From Lepas anatifera (taxonomy: Eukaryota > Arthropoda > Thecostraca > Lepadidae): a DNA stretch of 64,000 nt. The DNA is taken from assembly GCA_034440635.1 (NCBI GenBank), contig JAOTON010000056.1, positions 1,273,501 to 1,337,500 on the forward strand. The letters run 5' to 3'. The number at the start of each line of letters is the position of its first letter. Positions within the stretch are counted from its first letter, which is position 1. Shown here piece by piece: positions 34,131 through 46,182 of this stretch. The notes under the pieces were generated by a model. The model searched no databases and was not told the origin of the DNA. It was given only the letters and a program-made list of their open reading frames with translations. Both the position numbers and the translations under genes were made by a program.

Positions 34131-34922
34131 ACGGTACCTACCACCTCCCAGTTGACTTAAATTATTTTTCCAGAAGTTGCAAAATGTTGTGTTAGAGGTA
34201 GATGGAGTACGGTGGCGCTGCGCGAAGGTATTTTTTTACTACCTGTAGAGACCTGAGGAGGCCGGTTGCCCACCCCTCGGGTGGGCGCGTGTTAATTGTC
34301 ATAAATTCGGATACTTGTACGATTAAAATTTCGTAAAGACAATGGAGTATGATTTCCAGCGACCGATTACAAAAGCAATCGCTATATTTGCGGCGTTAAA
34401 CATAAGGCTGTACTACCGCAATGGTCAAAAACCGTGTACATACCTACCTTAGGTGCTAAATATTCGGAACTTATAGCAAGAACGCATTTTTTTATTTTTG
34501 CTATCGAAAGATATTTTATGAAGAAACATTTTTGAGGTGTCTAAAAGGGCAATTTCAACTGGGAAAAGGTCAAGCTAGGTCAAAAGGAAAAGGTCAAACA
34601 AATTAAAAGTCAAAAATTTTCAAATTTTAACATTTTCTTTTTCAAAATAAACTATAATTCAAGACGAGTTCAATGATATACAAAACTTGTTAATCAGGTG
34701 ATGCGTTGTTGAGTTATGAAGCATCAAAGATGAGTCTACAACGTGACCTCCAGAAAATGCCTCGGGCTATAACTCGGTCACCGTTGGTCGGAGGGGGCTA
34801 AGATTCTCACAGGCGTGTTTCTGGCCCAAAACTACCCCGGAGACAAAGTTTCGATTTTTTCTAGACATGGTGGTGTCAAATTGAAATATTTTTGGTCGTT
34901 TTGTCCTGGAATGCCCCATATA

Positions 34923-36398
34923 CGCTTATCATGACGGCGGGATGCGTTTATCCCTAGACTATTTTCGGAGAATATGCGCGTGTACTCTCTCACACTTTTA
35001 CAAAAAATACGCTTATCTGAAAATGCAATATCATCGTTATGAAATGTATGTTCATTAGGTCTTTTCGTATTTGCAAAATTTCTTAGAACTTGTTGTTTGA
35101 GCGTTTTCCCTCTATATTTGATTTATTCCTAGTAGTTTGATCCCCATTTTTCGCTAGCTTCTTGATAAATAGGGACACGTAAACTCGTTCCCAGACTTAA
35201 TGTATACGCTTTTATAAGCGCAGAATCAAATTCATGTTTACCACATAGTTTTCAAAAATGTCCAGAAAAATATAAAACTCTCCGCGCAGCTGGACTTGAG
35301 CGTTACGTCATGTAGCAATGGTTCCTAATGGTCACATCATACCACGTGACCCTCGGGGGAGGGCGGGGTCGACAGGGGGTAAATTGTTACCTTTTTCCGC
35401 AAACGGTCAGATCTTGGACAAATGAAATATCCATCAAGTTGCTTTTCGGCATGCTCTATCAATAGCGATCTTAGTTCCAATTCCATTATGAAGATGCCAC
35501 ATTCCCTTTCACATCAACGACGCTGGGAAATGACTGCACACGCAAGCTTCTCAGACGACGGTGTTATAACAAAGATGGATGAGAGCCGAGCGGACGCCAA
35601 GTTTGAATTAAACCCGTGAGGCGGCGTCTGATATTCCGCTGTGGCTGAAAGCTGTAAAGCAGGGCCGCCGTTTCATTGGGCGAGGGCCCAGGCCGAGCGA
35701 CGGTCGGACGGCTCAATCACCTGTCTTCTTCACTCCGCCCCAGACTGTCGCCAACTTTTCATTGCATCTTTTACATGCTAAGTCCGCCAGAGCTCAAGTG
35801 GCTCCAACTTCGCGCTGAGAGTAATCTGAGATCAGCCGTGCGCGCCAGAAATGCTCAATGTTCGCCGCAGAGCTCAGACAACAGATACCAAGTAGACATC
35901 ACAAAGCAGAATAACCTGAAGTGGGACTTGGAAGGTGTCACAAGTGGTTGGGAGTAGGGCATTCTGGCAGCACGACCAGATCTAGACGTTACTTAAGCAG
36001 AGGTTTTAATCAAACAAAGGCACGCCAGTCATGATGATGATGATGACTGGGGCTTTGGGGCACGTCAGCTGCTTTGGCTATATGTATGTCCAAGGGCACG
36101 CCAGTCAGACGAACAGAAGACTAAGCAAAGCTGCTGCCACCTACAAAACATTGTCACTTATCTGAGGATAATTCGTTATCATTTGGGCCAGATTCAGTCC
36201 ATACTTAACACTGAAATGACCTGTGAAACTCCCCTTGTTTCATTAGTTGACACGGCTGCGTAAGTGTCACCAGGTGATCTCAGCGTTAGCGTCGCTAACC
36301 GGACGGCCCCGACCCTAACTGACCTCAGCAGGCGCCTTAACTGACCTAACTGTGCCCAGCTGGTGAGTGTCCTGCCCGGTTCGCCGCGTGCCACGTAC
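34923..36398. other. Intron between Lar exons 7 and 8, near exon 7
   Basis: No gene seen. 36058-36087 repeats the gggcacgtcagct-ctttggctatatgt motif of 10503. 36320-36355 has a short duplication of aggtcagtta next to the exon 7 donor. Confidence 0.45.
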
Positions 36399-36525
36399 CT
36401 GAAGGAGACGTTGGTAGGAGGTCCGGAGGGGGCTCCCTCGCTGGTACGGTACCGAGCGAACCCCTCCTGACCGTGACCGACGTCATTCCGACCGCTGACC
36501 CGGAACTCGTACTCCACCCCGCGCT
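36399..36525 (-). CDS. Lar: Lar exon 7: end of FN3-6 and start of FN3-7
   Basis: Phase 1 to 2, 127 bases, separated from the preceding exon by an intron of about 160 bases. The peptide starts ERGVEYEFRVSGRNDVG, very close to the insect ERGVEYEFRVAGSN motif, continues with the EGAPSGPP linker and ends NVSFR. Acceptor tcgacag; donor gtacgt. Confidence 0.93.
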
Positions 36526-36685
36526 CTGTCGACACACGGTACTCAGGTCAATGTTAAGGATTTTTCAGTGGTTTGTCACATCTGAGATACTGCTTATCTC
36601 CCAGTCATCTTGCTGGTGATTTCCTGGGTTCGATACTGTATCACCGATACTGCTGCCAGCTCGGTACGCCGTCCGCACCGCTCAC

Positions 36686-36861
36686 CTAGCTCGGTAAGCC
36701 GTTTGTACTGGGTAGTGTTCCCGGTGACAGCGACGTCTTTGAGCGGGGCCGGGTCGTCCACTTTGCCGTAGCGCAGCCTGTAGCCCAACAGTGGACCGTG
36801 GGTCTCCGTGGGACGCGACCACTCCACGTCTAGTGTCACCTTCTCCTCCTCCTTAATCACC
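36686..36861 (-). CDS. Lar: Lar exon 6: main part of FN3-6
   Basis: Phase 2 to 1, 176 bases. Encodes VIKEEEKVTLDVEWSRP (B strand with core Trp) and GPLLGYRLRYGKVDD (C strand), then KRLTEL before the donor gtgagc. The alignment to insect FN3-6 (ELEWERP, GELRGYRLRWG) is clear. The acceptor gctgcgcag sits at the edge of a short tandem array whose units copy the splice-site region. Confidence 0.92.
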
Positions 36862-37010
36862 CTGCGCAGCGCACAACCGGGCACAGTGAGGTCGCCGCTT
36901 CTAAATACCTCACAGCGCACAACGGAGCACTGTGGACTCGCCGCAGCCAAACATTGCACGGCGCACAACGGGAGACTGCAGAGTCACGTCTGCAAAACAG
37001 TGCAAAGTGC
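36862..37010. repeat. 46-bp array built on the exon 6 splice acceptor
   Basis: About three units, marked by gcgcacaac at roughly 36869, 36915 and 36961. On the minus strand the true acceptor reads ggttgtgcgctgcgcag; the next unit reads cgttgtgcgctgtgag, keeping an AG at the same place; the third has lost it. Confidence 0.75.
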
Positions 37011-37196
37011 AACAACAGGGAGATGTGATAAGTTCTTTCCCAGCATTTGATCAGACTCAGTCTGAGTCGCCCAGGAAGACAAACGTGAACATGGTCGATT
37101 TTACACACAGCAGCTACAAATGCGTTACACTATCGCCTCATGCAACATCGGCAAACCTCCGTTCGGCAATGACGATCAGACGCCACATCTACTTAC

Positions 37197-37294
37197 TTGA
37201 CGATAACCTTTGGCCGGTTGGGGACACCTCCCTGGGTGGTGGCTCGGGCCGCTTCGCTCCGGGAACCATCTCCCTTCCGGGTAAGCGCCGATAC
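37197..37294 (-). CDS. Lar: Lar exon 5: end of FN3-5 and start of FN3-6
   Basis: A short exon (98 bases, phase 0 to 2), easily missed. After the ctgcag acceptor it encodes VSALTRKGDGSRSE, nearly identical to the FG-loop and G-strand of insect Lar FN3-5, then GGVPNRPKVIVK, the entry into FN3-6. Donor gtaagt. The short length and the conserved LTRKGDG motif make the call secure. Confidence 0.9.
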
Positions 37295-37735
37295 CTGCAG
37301 CGGCGCAGGTCAAGTTCAGAGGTCAACGCTGAACGGAGGGGGCCAGGCTAACGGCGAACACTTCGGCAAATGTTAAACGGGCAGAAGAGTTCTAGTATAT
37401 CTGCGCTCATTTGATTCTAATCATCCAAGTCCCACTGCGCTAATGGCAGCTGCATAAAAGGAGCACACAGGAGAGCTGTCCTTGGCTGCAGGATCTAATG
37501 CCAGTGAGCCTTCACCAGAGATGACTAGGAGACAAGCTGAGATCTCTTCGCGGCAGATAATAACGAAACGTTCATTGAACGTTGTTTTGAAGAGGACAAT
37601 GCTTCAGATCTTTGTGTTGCCCATCACAGCTGAGCATGACACCACACATGATCGCATGCTTGACCATTATCGCACGACACAGAAGAGGCGGCGCAATATG
37701 ACACAAACTGACCTGCCGGCCGGCGCCGTACTCAC
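37295..37735. other. Intron between Lar exons 4 and 5
   Basis: 440 bp without recognised features. Confidence 0.6.
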
Positions 37736-37840
37736 CCTGAACAAGTAGGAGGTGCTGGGCTGCAGGTCCGTGGCGATGTAGCCGGTGGCCTCGCCGTCTC
37801 GGATCTCGTGACGACTGGGCCGGGCGGATCGGCCGCTGCC
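37736..37840 (-). CDS. Lar: Lar exon 4: middle of FN3-5
   Basis: Thirty-five codons in phase 0-0. The end reads TDLQPSTSYLFR, the E-F strand signature of FN3, corresponding to the GLQPDTKYSIQ region of insect FN3-5. Acceptor gtcagcag (an alternative AG three bases upstream would add one Gln); donor gtgagt. A 30-bp minisatellite begins within about 20 bases upstream of this acceptor. Confidence 0.88.
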
Positions 37841-37856
37841 CTGCTGACCACACCAC

Positions 37857-39075
37857 CTCAGGTCAAAGACAACACTGCGCGGTCACCCCAGGTCACCGAC
37901 AACACCGCGCAGTAACCTCAGGTCATGGACACATGACACAGGTACCGGCCCTTCAGGTCACGGACAACACTGCGCGGTCAGCCCAGGTCACCGACAACAC
38001 TGCGCGGTCAGCCCAGGTGCCGACAACACCGCGCGGTCACCCCAGGTCACGGACAACACTGCACGGTAAACTCAGGTCACCGACAACACCACGCGGTCAC
38101 CCCAGGTCACCGACAACACCGCGCGGTAACCTCAGGTCACCGAAAACACTGCAAGGTAACCTCAGGTCACCAACAACACTGCGCGGTCAGCCCAGCTCAC
38201 AGACAACACCGCACGGTAACCTCAGGTCACCGACAACACTGCGCGGTAACCTCGGGTCACCGACAACACTGCGCGGTCAGCCCAGGTCACAGACAACACC
38301 GCACGGTAACCTCAGGTCACAGACAACACCGCAAGGTAACCTCGGGTCACTGACAACACTGCGCCGTCAGCCCAGGTCACAGACAACACTGCACGGTAAC
38401 CTCAGGTCACAGGCAACACCGCAAGGTAACCTCGGGTCACCGACAACACTGCGCGGTCAGCCCAGGTCACAGACAACACCGCACGGTAACCTCAGGTCAC
38501 CGACAACACTGCGCGGTCAGCCCAGGTCACAGACAACACTGCGCGGTCACCCCAGGTCACCGACAACACTGCAAGGTAACCTCAGGTCACCGACAACATT
38601 GCGCGGTCAGCCCAGGTCACCGACAACACTGCGCGGTAACCTCAGGTCACAGACAACACCGCAAGGTAACCTCGGGTCACCGACAACACTGCGCGGTCAG
38701 CCCAGGTCACAGACAACACCGCACGGTAACCTCAGGCCACAGACAACACCGCACGGTAACCTCGGGTCACCGACAACACTGCGCGGTCAGCCCAGGTCAC
38801 AGACAACACCGCACGGTAACCTCAGGTCACCAACAACACTGCGCGGTCAGCCCAGGTCACAGACAACACTGCACGGTAACCTCAGGTCACAGACAACACC
38901 GCACGGTAACCTCAGGTCACAGACAACACCGCACGGTAACCTCAGGTCACAGACAACACCGCGCGGTAACCTCAGGTCACAGACAACACCGCGCGGTAAC
39001 CTCAGGTCATGGACAACACTGCACGGTAACCTCAGGTCACCGACAACACTGAACGGTCAGCCCAGGTCACGACCT
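37857..39075. repeat. 30-bp minisatellite with AGGTCA in each unit, next to exon 4
   Basis: About 40 units of 30 bp (caggtcac-gacaacac-gcgcggtcagcc type). Variation between ggtcagccc and ggtaacctc alternates along the array. Almost every unit has AGGTCA, the nuclear-receptor half-site, at a fixed 30-bp spacing. The array ends about 17 bases upstream of the exon 4 acceptor. Confidence 0.95.
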
Positions 39076-40455
39076 TGATGGACAGGTTCATCGCCTCTTA
39101 GCTCCACTGGGCCAATCTGCTAAAAACAAGGTTACGATGAAGCGGCGACTCAGGATGTCATCGAAGACGTGTCAGGGGCACACGAAAGAACATTGATGAT
39201 GAAAACAGGCGGTTAGGTACGGAAAGTCTGGTATTGGGCTATGCATCTCCATCAAATCCTCACCAACAGCTCTCATTAACAGCTAGGCACAGCTCTCTAT
39301 AATAGGTCATTAACACTATAGGCTAGGCAGCTTCTGGCTCGTTGACAGCGAACCATTGCTCACGGCGCTGCGATCCCGTCAAAATCATGCGTATATTGTC
39401 GCTGGCTCTTGATTGCATATCAACAACAGCTTGGCAGCCTCCTATTTCGAGCTTGGATTACACGCAAAGCTCTTTGCAGCTCACCCACGACAATGACGTT
39501 TAGTACAGACCAGTAAAAAAAGTGCACTGTTTGCAGGAACATCCTAGAAAATTCTGGTAAGGCACGGGTTGCGGGTTGGATCACGAAGAGGAGAAAAAAG
39601 GTCGCTAGTAATACGCAGAAGTGTGCACAGATTTGCTGAGACCTTTGCCATCGTGCACAACGGTTCGGGATTTTAACCGATGGTTCTGGAAACAATTTTT
39701 GGAGAAAGGGGGAATTTTCGGAGGGATATTAATGTAATGAACAATTTTATGTGCCATCCCCAAAAGCGATGCCGCCCTCTTTCGATACTGGAGATGCCGC
39801 TGCCTCTCAAATGGGTCGGGAAGTAGTTTCAAGCGGTTACAGCCGTATCGTTGGGTCACCAAGGGTCACCAATACAGCGCAGACCACACACAGGAAGGTT
39901 AGATACAGATCAGTGGGATACATGGGTCTGAATCTTGAGACTCAAGAAATACCCTAAATATTTCTACATAATCTCGAAAGAAAATGATAAAACCTAATGC
40001 AAACAAGGAGGAATTGCCCTAGGAAATTAAACGTAAAGGAATGCTTCGACATTGCCCATGTTCTTGAAACATGTCCGGGACCTGAGCTAGACCGGATTCA
40101 AGCGCTCTCACATCCACCCACTCACTGATGCCAACATGCGGTTCAAGAACCCCACATAAATAGTTTCCCGCAGGAGCTCGGCAATGGGGCCTATCTCCCC
40201 CGATGGCTGACGCTAAGGAGAGCGAGAAGTGACTGCTCGACCAGCAGGCGAGGACTCCAACAACACAAAATTCAACAAGCGCAATCACGAAAGTTCTAGA
40301 AATGCCACAAGAAGGAAGTTGGAACTGAATCTGAAAACACATCCTAAACACAACAATATTTCGCCGACGCAAACACCATGCATCTTTCCCCGCACAAAAT
40401 ATTTAGTTATATCCCTCGCACGAGCCGTGAGCAAAAAGCGGCGCGCGCTACTGAC
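39076..40455. other. Intron between Lar exons 3 and 4
   Basis: No gene or clear repeat beyond the 30-bp array. Confidence 0.55.
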
Positions 40456-40592
40456 CTCTCCCAGTTCCTGAACGTAGACTTGGTAGCCGAGGATCAGGCC
40501 GTTTCTCTCGTTGTCGGCAGGGGGCGCCCAGCGCAGCTGCACCGCCGTTGAGTTCACCACCGCTGCTGAGAGGTTGCGAGGCTTCCCCGGTA
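40456..40592 (-). CDS. Lar: Lar exon 3: N-terminal half of FN3-5
   Basis: Begins phase 1 after a tttcag acceptor and ends phase 0 before gtcagt (45 codons plus 2 bases). The peptide starts PGKPRNLSAA, contains LRWAPPADNERNG (B-C strands with the core Trp) and ends YQVYVQELGE, matching the first half of FN3-5 of insect Lar, which has the same QEL end. One potential glycosylation site (NLS). The domain is completed by the next two exons. Confidence 0.92.
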
Positions 40593-41369
40593 CTGAAAGA
40601 ACGCCAGCCCGTCACCATGGCAACCCCACACAGCGGGACAGTACAACACTTACGCGGCCAAAAGTTAATACGGTTGAGATTTTCTAAATTGACAAAACAG
40701 CGATAACCCTCAAATGAGTAAGCTTGGAAGAATAAAACACTAACGAGAAAGTGATTCCAGTTTTGATAAAATAACAAATAAAAAACACACCGGTTTAGCG
40801 GACGTTGCTATAATATTTGGCAATATACGGTAACACAACACCTAGCTAACTATTTCGCCACATGTAATTTAAAATGGCAAGTTATTGACACACCAAAGAA
40901 GTGTAAAATGCATGCCTGCTGAAAGTATGACACTATGCATATTATTCCAAGGCCGTTTCACACGTAATGTACCGCAGGGCTGGAGCGGTACTACCACCTC
41001 TCCCACGGAGGCCCACTCAACCTCTAGTGCGCCAGGGTCCGGTCTCAAACATCAACATCTACGGTAGGGTTGCCGCATATCTTCTCTACCAGCTACATCA
41101 AAGATACGGGGGCAAAACGAGCGAGAACGAGCCCGAGCCGGACCGTGCAGGACAGTCAACAACACAGAGGGAGTGAGAGAGTAGAGAGAGAGAGAGAGAG
41201 CGAGAGAGAAAGGCAACGGCGCGGCCCGGCGAGGCCGACATGGGTGCAGCGCGCACGACATTCAGACGGGATGGCGGTACACGCCAGATGGTGTACTCAC
41301 TGCGGACTGCCCGCCAACACACTCAGAGTCACGGCAGATAGAGAGACAGACAGAGAGATAGGCAGAGAT

Positions 41370-41431
<62 letters not shown>

Positions 41432-44400
41432 AAAGCTATAAAATCACCGCAGATATGTTTGGATCAGACCAAAAGCAGACCACAAGCAAAAATGGCCCGG
41501 TTCACGATGTGTTCAAAATCGGGTCACGCGGCGACCAAACGCCTCTCAAAAACAGTCGCCGGTGTTCAAAATTGGTAACAGACTGACAGACCAAAAAGGC
41601 AAACCAAGTCATCGAGAACTTCATGCAAAGATCGCCGGATAAATGCTACGACAGACCTAATGAAGAGCACCAATCAAAACGCCGTCCCAAAATTATTCTC
41701 AATTGTACTGTTGGCTTGTAAACGAACCTTAAGACTTGGTGACGTTTCATATAAATATCTAACTTCATCAAGTAACTTCAGTGCTATCATTGTCTTCATC
41801 GCTAAGCGAAATGTATATTCGATATCGTAAGGTGGTGTTATTAAACGCGCTTAACTGGAGAAACGATGCTTGAGAAAACAAAAACAATCTAGAAGCCCAG
41901 GGCCCCAGCAGAATTTCGAAACGCATATCAAAACAGAAGTTGGAGTAGGGAAGATTGGAAACAAGCAAATGACCATTAGAAGATACTTTTTCCACGGTCA
42001 CATTTATGTTCGAGGAAGGGCTCACCAAGTGTATACAAAACTAATAATGCAAATCGAATCCCGCCTGCACTACTGAAGAATACACGAAGACATAGACGAA
42101 TAAGCAATGGGCTAGGTAGGCCATGACCTCACCAATACCCAAAATTCTTAACCATTAACACCGAGGCGTTGACTGGAAAGGATGACCTAAAAATACGCCC
42201 CGTGTCCCCATGTCTTAGACGTCTCCAAGCTGATACACTAAAATCATACTGCACAGACATTGAACCGTTTGATTGAAACATGACTTTTACTAGAGTGGTA
42301 CGCAGAAACTGTTGATTAAACACGACCACCTCTACTGGCAATAGTTCACGAGAGGTTTCCCTGCAGAGTACTGAAATCAGCCAGCCGGATAAAACATCCC
42401 AGCCAAATTAAAGCCTGGTTTCAGCCGCAGCGCTGCTCCTTTCACCGCCCGTTGAAGGCTTGCACATTCAGGAAACCCATTCAGAGCTGCGATGGCGCCT
42501 CTGTGGCCCAACTTTGTCGTCCATGCCTTAATTTACCGACGTTAGCCGGCGACAAGTATATAGGAAGCAATTTGGCGATACCAGGCGTCGACAGTGAACT
42601 GCGCTGGCCATGCCCGCCTACCCGGGCGTCAAAGTTCAAGATGGATGTTCCAGTACTGCCGTTACAATTTCCGGTCCAGCACTTTCGGAGCGTCATCCTT
42701 CATTGGCTCTCGGGAGAACAATTTCCCAGTCGGGACCACCACGGTATCGGAGCGGTTTATCACTTAAAGATGTCAGCAGCTAAATTCAAACATAAAATAC
42801 GGTGAAGCTTATCAAAAACACCAATCGAAACGCCATTAAAGATACTAGCAATTTTGGTGCAGAACAAAAAACCTCACCCTTGCTGACCGAAGTGCACCCA
42901 GCCATGGTTGGAGCTCGGGGGGTGTCAGAACGCCCTTGTTTTAAAGGCAATGTGGCACCTTTACAATGAGGTAGAAGCTGATATAGCCAAGTGATAGAGC
43001 GTGCAAAAAACCAGGGTTTGATATTCCATTTGTACCCAAACTCCCAGTTCGCAGTCCAATACCACGTGCTTGGAGCCGACAACCGGGCCCAGCGCGGGTC
43101 CCCATCACCTTCGAACGGCCGCTGCCCGCCATTAGGCCCATAGGGAGTATCCGTGCGCCATAAGGTAGTACGCTCATGAAGCGCTGTTGCCCCATAAAAT
43201 GGGCGTTCCTAGAAAAGCGGAATCTAAAACCAGGGATTCCCCGGTATGCTTTATGCGACGGACAGCTCAGTTCAAATCTGACGAATGTGCCATACTCCCT
43301 TTAATACGTCCTCCGGGGTCAAAAGAGGACCCCGCTGGACCGTAAAATGCTAACTCTTAGCGAGAGCACACGATTGCGTTACGCCCAGCATTTTAAGCCG
43401 CAGCATGACTGATGCTATCTTACGTAGTAAGCGGATGCGGTAAGGGAAGCAGCTGTTTCAAGTTGGCTCCGAGACGGGAGGACAACCCAGCCTCCCTGAC
43501 CAACTCTTCGCCCGTCTACAGCCATTCAGATGAAAAGCATATACACCCAAGAAATTTTAAATATTTTCTAGGTGTCTGATCAGGCTTACCCGCGCACACC
43601 AAATATATTTATCCTAAGGCGATAATATGCCTACGGCGCTTACCCATGATACATGTTGCTGGTTTTCATGCTTAGAATAAAATGCCCCCAGTTCTCATTT
43701 TGGATCGCAAAACTCTCCGACGTTCTCTTCACGCCCTTGTGATGATTTTGAAATAAACGCTGAAGACCACATGTTCTACCAAACTTACTGGTTGAGCTCC
43801 TCTTCGTGAATCGAACTTAAAGACAGTAATTCCCATTGCTTAAGCAAAGAATGAAAACAAAACAGAACTGACACAAAACAAACGTCTTCTGTCAACAACC
43901 AACCCCTTGATCGATCGGTGATCATCTCGAGGTCAAGGTCAGGGCGTCTGAGATATAGGGAGAAGTAAACACTGCTCAGAGCGCTGTAGCGGATGCGCCA
44001 CCGGTGCTTACCTAGGATATATTATGTTAGTTTTGTTTTCATACTCAGAAACAAATACCCATGGGTTCAATTATTGACCTTAGTACTTTGAGACGTGCTT
44101 TTTTACGTGCTACTGTCAGTTTTCAAATCCACGCTGAAGAAGCTGTTTTTTAAATTGCGTATTTTTTGTTGTTGAATAATTACAATTTTCAGCAAAAAAA
44201 AAACACAAAATTTCAAAACCGCAACAGTGGTGGTTATTGGCTATTCTTTATATATTGACATATTTTTAACAATTTATCATTATTTCAAGGGAATAAAATA
44301 GCTGTAGAGGACATTGCTGGGCCGGTAAAGTGTAAAATTACCGGAGGCTATAACTCCTGAAACGTTGCAGCTATTGACATAAAATAACACAACCGTGATC

Positions 44401-45876
44401 TGGGCAACCGATAAATCCCTAGACGCAGTTTGAAGAAAATCAAAGAAACGAAGATTTAAATCCACCATCGTGTGTGTCTTGATGATAACCTTACAAATGT
44501 ACACTTCCTGATCCGTTATGGTCACTTGATGACCCCAGGTCACGTGACCAAGGTGTGATCGTTATTTCGTGATTTTCTCGCACTAGAATGTGTTTATGAA
44601 GTTAAAAAGTACGCACTCATTTATCTTATGCGCTAACAAACCGAAGGGTTAAAGTATATACGCTAACCCTCACCCTTACATGGGAGGGAGTTGCCACCTT
44701 CCTGTTTTTTTTTACATGACCCGCGGTGGTGAGGCTCGTCCTACTTGGCATACCTTAAGATCTCGTTGCCCACCTTTTCCCAACGAATAAGTTTAGATCA
44801 CGTGAGCTCACCGAGCAATGAAGTCATACCCGGAAGCAAGTACGGGATATTCTCTTTTTGTAGATTTTGTGCTTCGTTCCCTCGGCCGTCTTGGATTTAA
44901 GATACACTATGACCTCAGTTAACCTTCTCTAACCTTTTTCAACCACTTGTGGCCTGTCTCAACTCGTTTAACCTTGGATGACCTTCGCCGACCTATTTCA
45001 GGGGATGTGTTTATTGTACCCCACATATACACTGGTTTTAAATAAAGCAAACATTTGGAGATAAAAAACAATTCTTCCATTTTTTTTGTAAAACACTTCA
45101 AATTCATCGCCCCAAAGTACCACTAGTAGTACAAACCAGGCGCTTTGGGGAACTTTGGCTTTCATTCATCGGTGGTATTTTTACCCCGCCTCATTTGTTG
45201 CCCCAGGGGATCACATAATTGAATGGCATGGGAATCGCAGTGATAACGTCTTCTTAAAAGTTATTTCTCCATGTTATTGTGCTATGTACGATTATTTACC
45301 GCTATTCCGATCAACAGCAGCCAGAGCGGAAAATTGGTTGTGAACAACAAGCAAATATGATTCTTTTGACCAAATCTGGAATGTGACCTTATAGCCTAAG
45401 TTTATAAAACGTTCGCACCTATCTCAGCCTTTAGGCAGAATCAGGACACTGACACTGACTGTAGGTCTGGCCATAAGCGCCTGCTTTGTTGTGGCAATGA
45501 AAGATATAAGCCAAATAATTGAGCCTCTGAAACAGAGGACCCACGAATATGCACAGCTAGCAATTTCAAAGAAACCAGAAACCTTCCAAAGAGGAATAAT
45601 TTAGATAAATATATAACGGTTTCACGATTTAATGAAGATTCTGAAGGTGAAGATGTTCGCACAAAGCTCCTCAAAACATTTGACGTCAGCGGAACAAAAA
45701 TTTTCGAGCTATCTTTCAATCTTCTAACACAGTACTAACTAATCATTCCCCTTCGTGTGACAGCGTCTTCCGTCTGAAAACCAACCATCAACTCCACTAG
45801 CCACTCTGGACCCCCGGCTTTATTTCCTACACCAGCCGGCTTCCAGCCTGCCTCCCGCCTCTCCGTCGGTACGTAC
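40593..45876. other. Large intron between Lar exons 2 and 3
   Basis: 5.3 kb with no recognised gene. It contains (GA)n runs at 41181-41212 and 41372-41428, and a diverged direct repeat of about 140 bp (43636-43775 and 44003-44150, sharing gcttacc, ggttttcat, agaa-aaa-gccc and cacgctgaaga). Confidence 0.5.
41181..41428. repeat. (GA)n microsatellites
   Basis: Two GA-dinucleotide runs (41181-41212 and 41372-41428) separated by GC-rich DNA. Confidence 0.9.
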
Positions 45877-46182
45877 CGTCCTCCTGCGTGCGCGCAATGA
45901 CCGCCCGACTGGCCGGTCCGTCTCCTACGCCGGTGCCGGCCAGCACGCGCACCATATACTCGGCGTACTTGTGCAGCTCGTCCACGGTGAAGTTGCGCAG
46001 CGCTGGGTTGCGCAGGGTGATACGCGCCTCCTCCGACTGGTTCTGACCCCGCAGCCGGTACAGCAGCGCGTAGTATCGGATGGCGCCGTTCTGCAGCTCC
46101 GGCGGCGGCGGGTTCCACGTGACCAGCAGCGAGCGCGAGTCAAGCGCGCGCACCTTGACATCGCGCGGAGCGCCGCCCGGCA
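45877..46182 (-). CDS. Lar: Lar exon 2: FN3-4 complete
   Basis: One exon of 306 bases encodes a whole FN3 domain. It starts with VPGGAPRDVKV, has the core tryptophan in VTWNPPPPE, the Tyr-rich C strand (IRYYALLYR) and the F/G region VRVLAGTGVGDGP, and ends RTQED. The last two motifs match the corresponding domain of insect Lar almost residue for residue. The intron is phase 1 on both sides, typical of shuffled FN3 modules. Acceptor ctcggcag; donor gtacgt. Two potential N-glycosylation sites are visible (NQS and NFT). Confidence 0.93.

Larger units (their letters stand above)
32315..34291. mobile_element. TTAA-flanked CACGCGC family, copy C (within palindrome)
   Basis: Inverted ends CACGCGCCCACCCGAGGGG at 32315 and its complement ending 34291, with TTAA outside each (32311-32314, 34292-34295). 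Its ends belong to the same family as copy B, but the flanking 600 bp on each side are also mirror images, which a simple insertion would not produce. Confidence 0.6.
31695..34922. repeat. 3.2-kb palindrome with ~740-bp arms
   Basis: The left arm (31695-about 32440) and right arm (about 34172-34922) are inverted copies at high identity, starting tatatggggcattccagg and running through shared blocks such as gtttctggcccaaaactacc. The 1.7-kb centre holds two SINE-like pieces. The TTAA-CACGCGC element termini lie inside the arms, so arms plus element ends are mirrored together. Confidence 0.85.

Noticed and set aside
37933..39078. 381-codon frame of TTLRGNLRSP-type repeats
   Set aside because: Product of the 30-bp minisatellite. 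Similar to antifreeze or mucin-like repeats only in being repetitive.
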